The notes below the pieces were generated by a model that was given only the letters and a program-made list of their open reading frames with translations, did not search any database and was not told the origin of the DNA. A stretch of DNA of 64,000 nucleotides. It comes from Streptomyces sp. GESEQ-4. GTDB lineage: Bacteria; Actinomycetota; Actinomycetes; Streptomycetales; Streptomycetaceae. Location: contig NZ_JAFFSU010000010.1 of assembly GCF_017948455.1 (NCBI RefSeq), forward strand, positions 186,001-250,000, written 5' to 3'. Both the position numbers and the translations under genes were made by a program. Positions 8,039 through 17,159 of the stretch are shown piece after piece (within the stretch, counting starts at the first letter, position 1; the number at the start of each line of letters is the position of its first letter).

Positions 8039-9139
8039 ATGAGCTCGCTTAATCTCGACGACTTCACCGATCTGATCGAGCGCCCCGACGGCGGGGTGCG
8101 CCGCGATGCGGAGGCGCGCAGGGAGCGTCAGATCGTGCCGCCCGGAGCGCTGGGGCGCCTCGACGACCTGGGTGAGTGGCTGGCGGCGGCGCAGAGCGCC
8201 GTGCCGGTGCGGCCGATCGAACAACCGCGGGTGGTGCTGTTCGCCGGCGACCACGGCGTCGCCGAGCTGGGTGTCTCCGCGCGGCCCGCGGGCAGCGCGG
8301 GAGCGTTGGTGCGGGAGGTCCTGGAGGGCGGCCGGCCCGTTTCCGTCCTGGCCCGGCGCCTTGCCGTGCCCGTGCGGGTCGTGGACATGGCGCTGGACTG
8401 CGATCCGGAGACGCTGCCCGACGAGGTCGTACGGCATCGGGTACGGCGGGGCAGTGGACGGATCGACGTCGAGGACGCGCTGACCGCGGAGGAGGCCGAG
8501 GCCGCGTTCCTGGCCGGGGTCGCGGTGGCCGACGAAGAGGCCGACTCCGGTACGGACCTGGTGGTGCTCGGCGATGTGAGCGTGGGCGGGACCACGGTGG
8601 CGGGCGTGCTGGTCGCCGCGCTGTGCGGGACCGACGCGTCGGTCGTGACCGGGCGCGGGGGGCTCGCCATCGACGACCTCGCGTGGATGCGGAAGTGCGC
8701 GGCGATTCGCGATGCGCTGCGCCGGGCCCGGCCCGTCCTCGGGGATCAGCTGCAGCTGCTGGCGACGGTGGGCGGTGCCGACCTGGCCGCGATGACCGGC
8801 TTTCTGCTGCAGAGCGCGGTGCGGAAGACGCCGGTGATCCTGGACGGGGTCGTGGCCGCCGCCTGTGCGCTGGTGGGGCAGCGGGTTGCTTTCCGGGCGC
8901 CGGACTGGTGGCTGGCCGCGCACAGCAGCGGTGAGCCGGGCCAGGCGAAGGCCCTCGACCGCATGGCCCTCGAGCCGCTCCTCGACCAGGGCGTGACGGT
9001 GGGGGAAGGGGCGGGGGCACTGCTGGCGCTGCCTCTGGTTCAGGCCGCGGCGGCTTTGGCGGCGGAACTGCCGGAGAAGGCGGAGGAGGCCGAGGAGCCG
9101 GAAGCGGCCCCGGAGGCTGAGAAGGCGGCGGACGAGTAG
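8039..9139 (+). CDS. cobT: Nicotinate-nucleotide-dimethylbenzimidazole phosphoribosyltransferase
   Basis: 366 residues from ATG 8039. Family landmarks: FAGDHGVAELGVSA near residue 65, the segment GDVSVGGTTVAGVL, and the C-terminal catalytic stretch with AHSSGEPGQAKALD and GVTVGEGAGALLAL. CobT activates dimethylbenzimidazole to alpha-ribazole-5'-phosphate, which CobS joins to adenosylcobinamide-GDP. The C-terminus has an acidic Glu/Ala-rich extension of about 30 residues that is not needed for catalysis. Its stop (TAG 9137-9139) is immediately followed, in the same frame, by the remains of a lysyltransferase-like gene. Confidence 0.93.
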   Translation: MSSLNLDDFTDLIERPDGGVRRDAEARRERQIVPPGALGRLDDLGEWLAAAQSAVPVRPIEQPRVVLFAGDHGVAELGVSARPAGSAGALVREVLEGGRPVSVLARRLAVPVRVVDMALDCDPETLPDEVVRHRVRRGSGRIDVEDALTAEEAEAAFLAGVAVADEEADSGTDLVVLGDVSVGGTTVAGVLVAALCGTDASVVTGRGGLAIDDLAWMRKCAAIRDALRRARPVLGDQLQLLATVGGADLAAMTGFLLQSAVRKTPVILDGVVAAACALVGQRVAFRAPDWWLAAHSSGEPGQAKALDRMALEPLLDQGVTVGEGAGALLALPLVQAAAALAAELPEKAEEAEEPEAAPEAEKAADE

Positions 9140-10501
9140 GGAAAGACGGGGGCAAGCACCTCGCGGCGGGCCGTTGCCTTTGCCGTCTGGTATTTGCGGG
9201 TCGTCGCGTTCGTCAACTTCCTCAGCGCGGTGTGGGTGTCCCTGGGGCAGGACCTGCGGCGGCACAACCAGGAGAACTACTTCACGCCATATCTGCTGAC
9301 CGCCGACTTCGCGTCCGGTGTGTTCACGGGGTGTCGCTCGTCCTGACCGCCGCCTTCGTGGCGTCGCTGCTCGTCGGGCGGCGGGAGTTCTACGCCAAGG
9401 GCGACCGGTCCAACCCGAAGCTCGCCGCAGCCGTCGCGCTGGGCGGGCTGCTGGTCTGTTCGCTGCTGGCGGCGCTTCTGGTGACGGTCGTCGCCGACGA
9501 CTCCCGCATCCCCGGCATCTCCAGCCCCACGTGGGTCGACGTCACCATCAACGTGCTCAGCACGCTGCTCGTCCTCGCCGTCCTCTACGCCGCCTTCCGC
9601 TCCCGGCGTGCCGTCGACCCGCTCACCGAGGACGACGAGGCACGGCTGCGGGCGCTGCTGGAGCGGCACGGCGAGCGTGACTCGCTCGGGTACTTCGCGC
9701 TGCGCCGGGAGAAGAGTGTCGTCTGGTCGCCGACCGGCAAGGCGGGTGTGGTGTACCGGGTCGTGGGCGGGGTGGCGCTGGCCTCCGGGGATCCGGTGGG
9801 CGACCCGGAGGCGTGGCCGGGCGCCATCGAGCCGTGGCTGGCCCAGGCGCGTGAGCACGGGTGGATCCCGGCCGTGATGGGGGCGAGCGAGGAGGCGGGG
9901 ACCGTGTACGCGCGGCACGGGATGGACGCGCTGGAGCTCGGTGACGAGGCCGTGGTGGAGGTCGCCGAGTTCACGCTGGAGGGGCGGGCCATGCGGACGG
10001 TACGGCAGGCGTACAACCGGGTGAAGCGCGCGGGGTACGTCGTCCGCATCCTGCGCCACGAGGACATTCCGGCCGACGAGATGACGTACCTGCTGGAGCG
10101 CGCGGACGACTGGCGCGACGGGGCGACCGAGCGCGGGTTCAGCATGGCGCTCGGGCGGCTCGGGCATCCGGACGACGGGCGGTGCGTGATGCTCGAATGC
10201 GCCGATGGCGAGGGCGAGTTGAAGGCGCTGCTCTCCTTCGTGCCCTGGGGGCCGCGCGGGCTCGTGATCGAGCTGCTGAATCGTGCCCAGGAGATCCAGG
10301 TCACGCAGGTTTCGCTCAACTTCGCGATGTTCCGCTCGGTCTTCGAACGTGGTGCGCGCATCGGCGCCGGACCGGTGCTGAGGCTGTGGCAGCGCGGACC
10401 TGCCCCGCATCGGCATCGCCGCGGCGCGGGCGGAGGGGTTCCTGGAGGCGCCGGGACTGCCGAAGTGGATGCACCGCAAGCATCTTCAGACGCGTAGATG
10501 A
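9140..10501 (+). pseudogene. Decayed lysylphosphatidylglycerol synthetase-like (DUF2156) membrane protein gene
   Basis: Coding similarity is spread over two reading frames. From 9140 one frame reads VWYLRVVAFVNFLSAVWVSL and stops at 9344-9346. From about 9328 another frame continues with VSLVLTAAF through the DUF2156 domain (FALRREKSVVW, RQAYNRVKRAGY, VSLNFAMFRSVFERG) to RLWQ near 10392. The true C-terminus, DLPRIGIAAARAEGF to the stop at 10499-10501, is back in the first frame. Compared with what I remember of the family, about 35 residues are missing at the first join and about 45 at the second, and a further in-frame stretch between GPRGL and VIELL is gone. No start codon is left after the cobT stop. 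Intact relatives attach lysine to phosphatidylglycerol or are of unknown role. Confidence 0.82.
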
Positions 10502-10511
10502 GGTCGTGTAC

Positions 10512-11222
10512 ATGAGTACGCTCGCCCGCTGGGCCCGCGCCGAATGGGGACTGCTGTACGTCGCCGTGCGCGGAGCGATCGCCGAGCGGCGGTGGCGGGC
10601 GATTCCGATGACGGTCGGCGCCGTGTGCCTGACGGCTCTGCTGCATTTCGTCCACAACCAGTCCTGGGGCTACGGGTTCGTCCAGGACGTGGGCGCCGTA
10701 CGGGCCGAGGATCCCTTGTGGCTGGCGCTGCTGCGGACTCCGCTGTCGCTGTTCGTGCCCGCGCTGGATCTGCCGGTGTGGGGAGGCCTCGTGCAGATCC
10801 TGCTGGTGTTCGGGATCGCCGAGATCTGTCTGGGGTGGTGGCGCACGCTCGCCGTCGCGTACGCCGCCACGCTCGCCGGGACGCTGTACGCGCGCGTGGG
10901 CATCGCGCTCGGTCCGGACGGGCTGCTGGGGCTGCCCGCGTCGGACGCGCATGTCGTGGACACGGGGCCGTCGGCGGCCGTGGTGGGGCTCGCCGTGTTC
11001 CTCGGCTGGCGTTACCGGGCGTATGTCACCGTGGGGGCGGTGATCGTGGCGATGGTGGTCGAGGTGCTGGTGAAGCAGAACCTGGCCGGCAAGGAGCATC
11101 TGGCGGCGATCGCCGGGGTGCTGGCGCTGTGTGCCGTGTGCGCGGTGCGGGCGGCGCGTCAGCGGCGGTCGGCGGAGCGGGCCGATTCCACCGGATCGGG
11201 TTTGCCGCCGATCAGGTCCTGA
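10512..11222 (+). CDS. Rhomboid-like integral membrane protein
   Basis: 236 residues from ATG 10512 (GTG 10506 is possible), ten bases after the decayed gene. There are six likely membrane helices. The motifs DTGPSAAVVGL and KEHLAAIAG stand where rhomboid proteases have GxSG and the active-site His, but the Ser-Gly context is changed, so proteolysis is uncertain. I believe such rhomboid-like proteins commonly sit beside DUF2156 lysyltransferase genes in actinobacteria, so this gene may have lost its partner. Its last 64 bases overlap the end of the convergent gene at 11159-11926. Confidence 0.78.
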   Translation: MSTLARWARAEWGLLYVAVRGAIAERRWRAIPMTVGAVCLTALLHFVHNQSWGYGFVQDVGAVRAEDPLWLALLRTPLSLFVPALDLPVWGGLVQILLVFGIAEICLGWWRTLAVAYAATLAGTLYARVGIALGPDGLLGLPASDAHVVDTGPSAAVVGLAVFLGWRYRAYVTVGAVIVAMVVEVLVKQNLAGKEHLAAIAGVLALCAVCAVRAARQRRSAERADSTGSGLPPIRS

Positions 11223-11926
11223 AGCCGGCGACTGGGGCCGGCCCAGCGGCGGTCGTGACGGTAGGCGCGGCGGAGGGACTTGGCGCGGGCGCGGGGGCGG
11301 CGGCGGTAGAAGCGCTTGGCCCAGGGGGAGCCGGGGCGGGCCAGGCGGATCGTGCCGACCAGAGCGATGACCGGGACGATGGCGCCGAAGATCGCGGTGC
11401 GGACCTTGCCCTTGCTCAGGGCGAGCAGCGAGAAGGCGAAGTTCGTGAGGACGGTGCCGATGACGGTGGAGCGGTTCTGCAGTTCGTCGTCGTCGAGGTC
11501 GTTGACGCCGAAGGGGGTGTAGCCAACCAGGACCAGGCCGACGAGGGCGGCGGTCAGCACCACGACCTCCACGCTCTTGCGGCCCGCTTCCGTCCAGTAG
11601 ACGTCGTCGAGGTGGAGGATCAGGGCGAACTCGTCGAGGAGGAGGCCCGCGCCCATGCCGAAGATCACGGCGGCGAGGGCCGAGCCGAAGCCGCGGGTGC
11701 CGCCGGATACCGCGCCGAAGCCGCCGATGACGGTGAGGACGACTCCGGGGACGACGTGATGGATGTGCACGCCGCCGGCCTCGACGTTGCCGAAGGGGCC
11801 CTTGCCGGCGCGGATGAGGCGGGTGACGAGGCGGGTGACGAGGAAGGTGACGACGAAGGCGGTCAGGGCGAGGAGCAGGGGGAGTTTGCCCGGTTCGATG
11901 ATGTTGTGCTCCAGCCAGTGCCCCAT
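11159..11926 (-). CDS. Conserved integral membrane protein
   Basis: 255 residues from the ATG at 11924-11926 (MGHWLEHNIIEPGK). There are several membrane helices in the first 200 residues, then a very basic Arg-rich tail. Histidine-rich VHIHHVVPG and acidic LLLDEFALILHLDDVYW segments are notable; they could bind a metal, but I recognise no characterised family. The ribosome site is weak, and longer in-frame starts upstream fall in repeat-like DNA, so the start is moderately certain. The 3' end overlaps the rhomboid-like gene on the other strand. Confidence 0.75.
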   Translation of the reverse strand: MGHWLEHNIIEPGKLPLLLALTAFVVTFLVTRLVTRLIRAGKGPFGNVEAGGVHIHHVVPGVVLTVIGGFGAVSGGTRGFGSALAAVIFGMGAGLLLDEFALILHLDDVYWTEAGRKSVEVVVLTAALVGLVLVGYTPFGVNDLDDDELQNRSTVIGTVLTNFAFSLLALSKGKVRTAIFGAIVPVIALVGTIRLARPGSPWAKRFYRRRPRARAKSLRRAYRHDRRWAGPSRRLQDLIGGKPDPVESARSADRR

Positions 11927-12021
11927 GTATGACAGTTTGCCCGGTGTGGGGTGGGGTGTCTTGCGGGTGCGGCGGGTGGGTGGCTGGGGTGAGGTGGGTC
12001 GCGCAGCCCGGCGCTGACGGG

Positions 12022-12136
12022 GTGCCGCCTGCGCCCACCCGTCCGCCCCAGGCGGCACGCATGCCCGCAGCTTGGCGGAACGGGCTGCCGCCTGCTGGGT
12101 GGGCGCCGCGCCAGCGGCACGCATGCCCGCAGGCTG
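12022..12136. repeat. Two tandem copies of a ~60-bp GC-rich repeat upstream of cobS
   Basis: Each copy starts TGCCGCCTGC and ends with GGCACGCATGCCCGCAG, with a variable middle. The conserved ends fall at 12022/12055-12071 and 12086/12115-12131. The pair fills the space between the membrane-protein gene and cobS. I saw no cobalamin riboswitch B12-box here. Confidence 0.7.
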
Positions 12137-12156
12137 CGCGGCTGTAGCCTTCGCGG

Positions 12157-12939
12157 ATGTTCAGGACCCCTCCCCTTCATGGCCTTCGTTTTGCCTTTGG
12201 GACGCTCACCGTGCTGCCTGTGGAGGTGGCGCGGTGGGACCGGGAGGCTGCGCGGGGTGGGATGGTGTGTGCTCCGTTGGCCGGGGTCGTCGTGGGGGGT
12301 GCTGCGGCCGGGGTCGGGTTGCTGTTGGTGTTTCTTGGTGCCGCGCCCCTGCTCGCCGCCGTCGCCACCGTCGCCGTGCCCGCCGTGCTCACTCGGGGGC
12401 TGCATCTCGACGGGCTGGCCGACACCGCTGACGGGCTCGGCAGCGGGAAGCCCGCTCAGGACGCGCTGCGGATCATGAAGCAGTCGGACATCGGGCCGTT
12501 CGGTGTGATCACGCTCGTGTTCGTGCTCCTCGCCCAGGTGGCCGCCCTGACGGAGGCTTACGACGGCTCCTGGGCCCGGGGTGCCTTCGCCGCCGTCGTC
12601 TCCGCGACCGTCGGCCGGCTGGCGCTCACGACCGCCGCGCGGGCCGGGGTGCCCGCCGCGCGGCCGGAGGGGCTGGGGGCCGCGGTCGCCGGCGTCGTAC
12701 CGGTGCGCGGGGCGGTGCTGCTCGCCCTCGCGGTGACCGCGTCGGCGGCCTGCGCGGGCGCGGCTTTCGGGGCGTACGGGATCGTCCAGGCGGGTGCCGC
12801 CGTCGTCCTCGCCCTCTGTGTCGCCGAGCTTCTGCTGCGGCACTGCGTCCGCCGCTTCGGCGGGGTCACCGGCGATGTCTTCGGCGGGCTCGAGGAGACG
12901 GCGGCGACGGCGGCGCTCGTCGTTCTGTCACTGGGGTGA
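12157..12939 (+). CDS. cobS: Adenosylcobinamide-GDP ribazoletransferase (cobalamin synthase)
   Basis: 260 residues. It is an integral membrane protein whose N-terminus (LRFAFGTLTVLPV) and catalytic segment (LHLDGLADTADGLGSG, then RIMKQSDIGPFGV) are diagnostic of CobS. It joins adenosylcobinamide-GDP and alpha-ribazole in the membrane to complete the corrinoid. Together with CobU and CobT in the same 7-kb stretch it completes nucleotide-loop assembly. About six membrane helices follow the catalytic loop. A tandem repeat sits directly upstream, leaving about 20 bases for a leader. Confidence 0.94.
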   Translation: MFRTPPLHGLRFAFGTLTVLPVEVARWDREAARGGMVCAPLAGVVVGGAAAGVGLLLVFLGAAPLLAAVATVAVPAVLTRGLHLDGLADTADGLGSGKPAQDALRIMKQSDIGPFGVITLVFVLLAQVAALTEAYDGSWARGAFAAVVSATVGRLALTTAARAGVPAARPEGLGAAVAGVVPVRGAVLLALAVTASAACAGAAFGAYGIVQAGAAVVLALCVAELLLRHCVRRFGGVTGDVFGGLEETAATAALVVLSLG

Positions 12940-13053
12940 CTCGATTTCTGTCACGGGATGGTTCGAAATCCCGCTCGGCCCTTCGCTCTCACCGCGCCCG
13001 TCACTAGTCTCGTCCGCCGAAACCGACAAGTGACCGTCTTCGGGGGGACGTCC

Positions 13054-13683
13054 ATGCCGAAGCTTCGCCGTACCGCGGCCTGGCTCATCGACTTCGCTCT
13101 GGTGGTCGCGCTGGCCACCGGGCTCGCCGTGCTCACCTTCAACCGGATATCCGCGCTCGTCACCGACGTACCGGAACTCGCCGCGCACAGCGGCTTCGAC
13201 CTGCTGACCTCACGCGGCGACGTCATCGACGCCTCGGAGAACCTGGGGCTCTCCGTGTGGAACAAGTCGGTGCTCTACGTCGAGCAGGCCTTCGCGCTGC
13301 TGATCGTGGTCACCTTCCTGTACCAGTGGGCCACGTTGACCTTCCTCGGCCGCACCCTCGGCAAGGCCCTGACGGGGCTGAAGGTCACCCCGCGCGCGGG
13401 ACGCCGGGCCGCGCTGCGGGCCGCGGTCACCACCACGGCGGACGTCGTCGTGTACGCGCTCGCCTGCGTCCTGCTGATCGAGGGCCAGTTCGTGCTCTCC
13501 ATGCTGGTGTGGGCCCTCGCCGTCGCCGTCTTCTTCTGCAACGCCCTGCCGGTCCTCGGCCCCAACTGCCGCTCCCTCGCCGACCGGCTGGCCGGCACGG
13601 AGGTCACGGGTCTCGGGCTGGGCACGTCCGGGACGCACCGGCCGGCCGTCGGCACGTACGGCGACGCACCCCACGGGTGGTGA
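13054..13683 (+). CDS. RDD family membrane protein
   Basis: 209 residues from ATG 13054, with a GGGGGGAC ribosome site upstream. Membrane helices lie near residues 8-28, 80-100 and 125-165. The RDD signatures are visible: RRTAAWLIDF at the start and LADRLAGTEVTG near the end, with the GRTLGKALTGLKV loop between. RDD proteins are of mixed function, some linked to ion transport. A second RDD protein is encoded at 38163-38630. It is not obviously in an operon with cobS (about 115 bases apart). Confidence 0.85.
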   Translation: MPKLRRTAAWLIDFALVVALATGLAVLTFNRISALVTDVPELAAHSGFDLLTSRGDVIDASENLGLSVWNKSVLYVEQAFALLIVVTFLYQWATLTFLGRTLGKALTGLKVTPRAGRRAALRAAVTTTADVVVYALACVLLIEGQFVLSMLVWALAVAVFFCNALPVLGPNCRSLADRLAGTEVTGLGLGTSGTHRPAVGTYGDAPHGW

Positions 13684-13898
13684 GCATCCGGAAGTTGCCA
13701 TGACGCCACCGCCGGGTGAACGCCCGCGGCAGAGCGAACGCTCATACGCGCGTAGGCTCGGTCCCGGGTGTTCGCCGACAGGGGGAAGGCCCCGGACGAG
13801 TCCAACCCTCAGGCCAGGTCTAGGGTCGGCCGACGGGCCCGGTCGACCCACTCCCATCGGCCACAGCAACTTCACATCGGAAGCGAGATATCACCACC

Positions 13899-15428
13899 GT
13901 GACTGCTCTCACTCTCAGCACCGCCGCGGCGCCCGGCCTGCGGGCCGACGCGATCGTGATCGGTGTCGCCAAGGGCGCCAAGGGACCCGTCGTCGCACCG
14001 GGCGCCGAGGCCGTGGACAAGGCTTACGACGGCAGGCTCGCCGGCGTCCTGGAGACCCTCGGTGCCTCCGGTGCCGAGGGCGAGGTGACGAAGCTCCCCG
14101 CGCCCTCGGGCTTCAAGGCCCCGCTCGTGGTGGCGGTCGGCCTGGGCGCCGAGCCGGAGAAGGACGCCCAGTTCGACGGCGAGACCCTGCGCAAGGCCGC
14201 CGGTACGGCCGCCCGCGCCCTGGCCGGCTCCAAGAAGGCCGCCTTCGCCCTGCCGCTCACCGACGCCGCCGACGCCGGTGCCGTCGCGGAGGGCGCGCTC
14301 CTTGGCGCGTACTCCTTCGACACGTACAAGGAGAACGGCAAGGGCGGCAAGGACGCGAAGAACGGCAAGGCGCCGCTCGCGGAGGTCGCCCTGCTCGGCG
14401 GCAAGCCCCGCGACAAGGCGTACAAGGCGGCCGTCGAGCGCGCCACCGCCGTCTCCGAGGAGCTGAACCGCGCCCGCGACCTGATCAACACCCCGCCGAA
14501 CGACCTCAACCCGGAGTCCTTCGCCGCCGTCGCCCAGACCGCGGCCAAGGAGCACGGCATCAAGGCGCAGGTGCTCGACGTGAAGGCCCTGGAGAAGGGT
14601 GGCTACGGCGGCATCCTGGGCGTCGGCGTGGGGTCGGCCGCCGGTCCCCGGCTGGTCAAGCTGTCGTACACGCACGCCAAGGCGAAGAAGCACCTCGCGT
14701 TCGTCGGCAAGGGCATCACGTACGACTCGGGCGGCATCTCGCTGAAGCCCGCCGGGCACAACGAGACGATGAAGTGCGACATGAGCGGTGCGGCGGCCGT
14801 CTTCGGCGCCGTCGTCGCCGCCGCGCGCCTCGGGCTCGAGGTCAATGTCACCGGCTGGCTGGCGCTGGCGGAGAACATGCCGTCGGGCACGGCGACGCGG
14901 CCGGGTGACGTGCTGCGGATGTACAGCGGCAAGACCGTGGAGGTGCTCAACACCGACGCGGAGGGGCGGTTGGTGCTCGCGGACGCGCTGTGGGCCGCGT
15001 CCGAGGAGAAGCCGGACGCGATTGTCGACGTGGCGACGCTGACCGGGGCGATGGTGCTGGCGCTGGGGAACCGGACGTTCGGGGTCATGGCCAACGACGA
15101 GGCGTTTCGCTCCGCGGTGCACGAGGCTGCGGAGGAGGTCGGTGAGGCTGCGTGGCCGATGCCGTTGCCCGAGCACCTGCGTAAGGGGATGGACTCTCCC
15201 ACCGCTGACATCGCGAACATGGGTGAGCGGATGGGGGGTGGGCTCGTCGCCGGGCTCTTCCTGCGGGAGTTCGTGGGTGAGGGGATCACCTGGGCGCACA
15301 TCGACATCGCTGGGCCGGCCTTCAATGAGGGCGGGCCGTTCGGGTACACGCCGAAGGGTGGGACGGGGTCGGCTGTGCGGACGTTGGTGCGGCTTGCCGA
15401 GCTGACGGCTGCGGGGGATCTCGGGTGA
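13899..15428 (+). CDS. pepA: Leucyl aminopeptidase (M17)
   Basis: 509 residues from GTG 13899. The catalytic M17 domain carries GKGITYDSGGISLKP (metal and substrate Lys/Asp), MKCDMSGAAAV, and NTDAEGRLVLADAL, so both zinc sites and the catalytic Lys/Arg are present. The N-terminal domain (residues 1-170) is the usual regulatory fold. A cytoplasmic hexameric exopeptidase used in peptide turnover is expected. It lies upstream of lpd, separated by about 280 bases that hold a repeat copy, so it is likely a separate transcript. Confidence 0.95.
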   Translation: MTALTLSTAAAPGLRADAIVIGVAKGAKGPVVAPGAEAVDKAYDGRLAGVLETLGASGAEGEVTKLPAPSGFKAPLVVAVGLGAEPEKDAQFDGETLRKAAGTAARALAGSKKAAFALPLTDAADAGAVAEGALLGAYSFDTYKENGKGGKDAKNGKAPLAEVALLGGKPRDKAYKAAVERATAVSEELNRARDLINTPPNDLNPESFAAVAQTAAKEHGIKAQVLDVKALEKGGYGGILGVGVGSAAGPRLVKLSYTHAKAKKHLAFVGKGITYDSGGISLKPAGHNETMKCDMSGAAAVFGAVVAAARLGLEVNVTGWLALAENMPSGTATRPGDVLRMYSGKTVEVLNTDAEGRLVLADALWAASEEKPDAIVDVATLTGAMVLALGNRTFGVMANDEAFRSAVHEAAEEVGEAAWPMPLPEHLRKGMDSPTADIANMGERMGGGLVAGLFLREFVGEGITWAHIDIAGPAFNEGGPFGYTPKGGTGSAVRTLVRLAELTAAGDLG

Positions 15429-15480
15429 CGGTCGCCTAGCAGCTCGGTTCTGTCCGTCGTATCGCGGCTGCGGGGGTGTG

Positions 15481-15520
15481 GGGGCTGGTCGCGCAGTTCC
15501 CCGCGCCCCTGAAGGGGCGT
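15481..15520. repeat. Streptomyces-type intergenic repeat, copy 3
   Basis: Follows pepA by about 50 bases. It contains the core GGCTGGTCGCGCAG, then TTCCCCGCG and a CGCCCCT-GA-AGGGGCG hairpin that may terminate pepA. The rest of the 15429-15711 interval shows no gene; the lpd promoter presumably lies in its second half. Confidence 0.85.
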
Positions 15521-15711
15521 TTCCCTCGGCGCTCCTTCAAAGGTGCTGCGTCTCACACCCCGGCCCCGCGTCTCGTCCTGTGCTGACAAGTGCGAAGATG
15601 GGGCACGGCAGGACAGGGCCCCACCGAAGGGCCGAAGAGTAGCGGCCGGACACCAGCCGCCTGCCGGTCACCGCAGACCGGCGTACGGCGCACATGCATG
15701 GAGGACGTGAC

Positions 15712-17100
15712 GTGGCGAACGACGCCAGCACCGTTTTCGACCTAGTGATCCTCGGCGGTGGTAGCGGTGGTTACGCCGCGGCGCTGCGCGGGGCGCAGCT
15801 GGGCCTGGACGTCGCCCTGATCGAGAAGGACAAGGTCGGCGGTACCTGCCTGCACCGGGGTTGCATTCCCACCAAGGCCCTGCTGCACGCGGGCGAGATC
15901 GCCGACCAGGCCCGCGAGAGCGAGCAGTTCGGTGTGAAGGCCACGTTCGAGGGCATCGACATCGCCGGGGTCCACAAGTACAAGGACGGCGTGATCGCCG
16001 GTCTGTACAAGGGGCTCCAGGGGCTCGTCGCCTCGCGCAAGGTCACCTACATCGAGGGTGAGGGGCGGCTCTCCTCCCCCACCTCCGTCGACGTCAACGG
16101 CCGCCGCGTCCAGGGCCGCCACGTGCTCCTCGCGACCGGCTCCGTGCCGAAGTCGCTGCCGGGCCTGGAGATCGACGGCAACCGCATCATCTCCTCCGAC
16201 CACGCCCTCGTCCTGGACCGCGTGCCGCAGTCCGCGATCATCCTGGGCGGCGGTGTCATCGGCGTCGAGTTCGCCTCCGCCTGGAAGTCCTTCGGCTCCG
16301 ACGTCACCGTCATCGAGGGCCTGAAGCACCTCGTCCCGGTCGAGGACGAGAACTCCTCCAAGCTTCTTGAGCGCGCGTTCCGCAAGCGCGGCATCAAGTT
16401 CAACCTGGGCACCTTCTTCTCGAAGGCCGAGTACACCGCGAACGGTGTCAAGGTCACCCTCGCCGACGGCAAGGAGTTCGAGGCCGAGGTCCTGCTCGTC
16501 GCCGTCGGCCGCGGCCCGGTCTCCGCCGGTCTCGGCTATGAGGAGCAGGGCGTCGCCATGGACCGCGGCTACGTCCTCGTCGACGAGTACATGCGCACCA
16601 ACGTCCCGACCATCTCCGCTGTCGGCGACCTGGTCCCGACGCTCCAGCTCGCGCACGTCGGCTTCGCCGAGGGCATCCTGGTGGCGGAGCGTCTGGCCGG
16701 TCTGAAGACCGTTCCGATCGACTACGACGGTGTCCCGCGGGTGACCTACTGCCACCCCGAGGTCGCCTCCGTCGGCATCACCGAGGCCAAGGCCAAGGAG
16801 ATCTACGGCGCGGACAAGGTCGTCGCTCTGAAGTACAACCTCGCGGGCAACGGCAAGAGCAAGATCCTGAACACCGCGGGCGAGATCAAGCTCGTCCAGG
16901 TCAAGGACGGTGCGGTGGTCGGCGTCCACATGGTCGGCGACCGCATGGGCGAGCAGGTCGGCGAAGCCCAGCTGATCTACAACTGGGAGGCGCTGCCTGC
17001 CGAGGTCGCCCAGCTCATCCACGCCCACCCGACGCAGAACGAGGCGCTCGGCGAGGCCCACCTGGCCCTGGCCGGCAAGCCGCTCCACTCGCACGACTGA
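15712..17100 (+). CDS. lpd: Dihydrolipoyl dehydrogenase (E3)
   Basis: 462 residues from GTG 15712, with GAGGACG as ribosome site (an ATG 18 bases upstream lacks one). FAD-binding motif LVILGGGSGGYAAAL, the redox-active disulfide in GGTCLHRGCIPTKALL (CX4C), the NAD-binding ILGGGVIGVEFAS, and the dimer-interface His-Glu pair in HAHPTQNEALGEA are all intact. It reoxidises the dihydrolipoyl arms of 2-oxoacid dehydrogenases and sits 59 bases ahead of sucB, most likely in one operon. It may also serve pyruvate dehydrogenase, whose E1 is at 20 kb. Confidence 0.96.
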   Translation: MANDASTVFDLVILGGGSGGYAAALRGAQLGLDVALIEKDKVGGTCLHRGCIPTKALLHAGEIADQARESEQFGVKATFEGIDIAGVHKYKDGVIAGLYKGLQGLVASRKVTYIEGEGRLSSPTSVDVNGRRVQGRHVLLATGSVPKSLPGLEIDGNRIISSDHALVLDRVPQSAIILGGGVIGVEFASAWKSFGSDVTVIEGLKHLVPVEDENSSKLLERAFRKRGIKFNLGTFFSKAEYTANGVKVTLADGKEFEAEVLLVAVGRGPVSAGLGYEEQGVAMDRGYVLVDEYMRTNVPTISAVGDLVPTLQLAHVGFAEGILVAERLAGLKTVPIDYDGVPRVTYCHPEVASVGITEAKAKEIYGADKVVALKYNLAGNGKSKILNTAGEIKLVQVKDGAVVGVHMVGDRMGEQVGEAQLIYNWEALPAEVAQLIHAHPTQNEALGEAHLALAGKPLHSHD

Positions 17101-17159
17101 CCCTCGGTCGACGAAGCGACGACTCAGACTTCCGCAATTCGTAAGGAGCAACCGAAACC

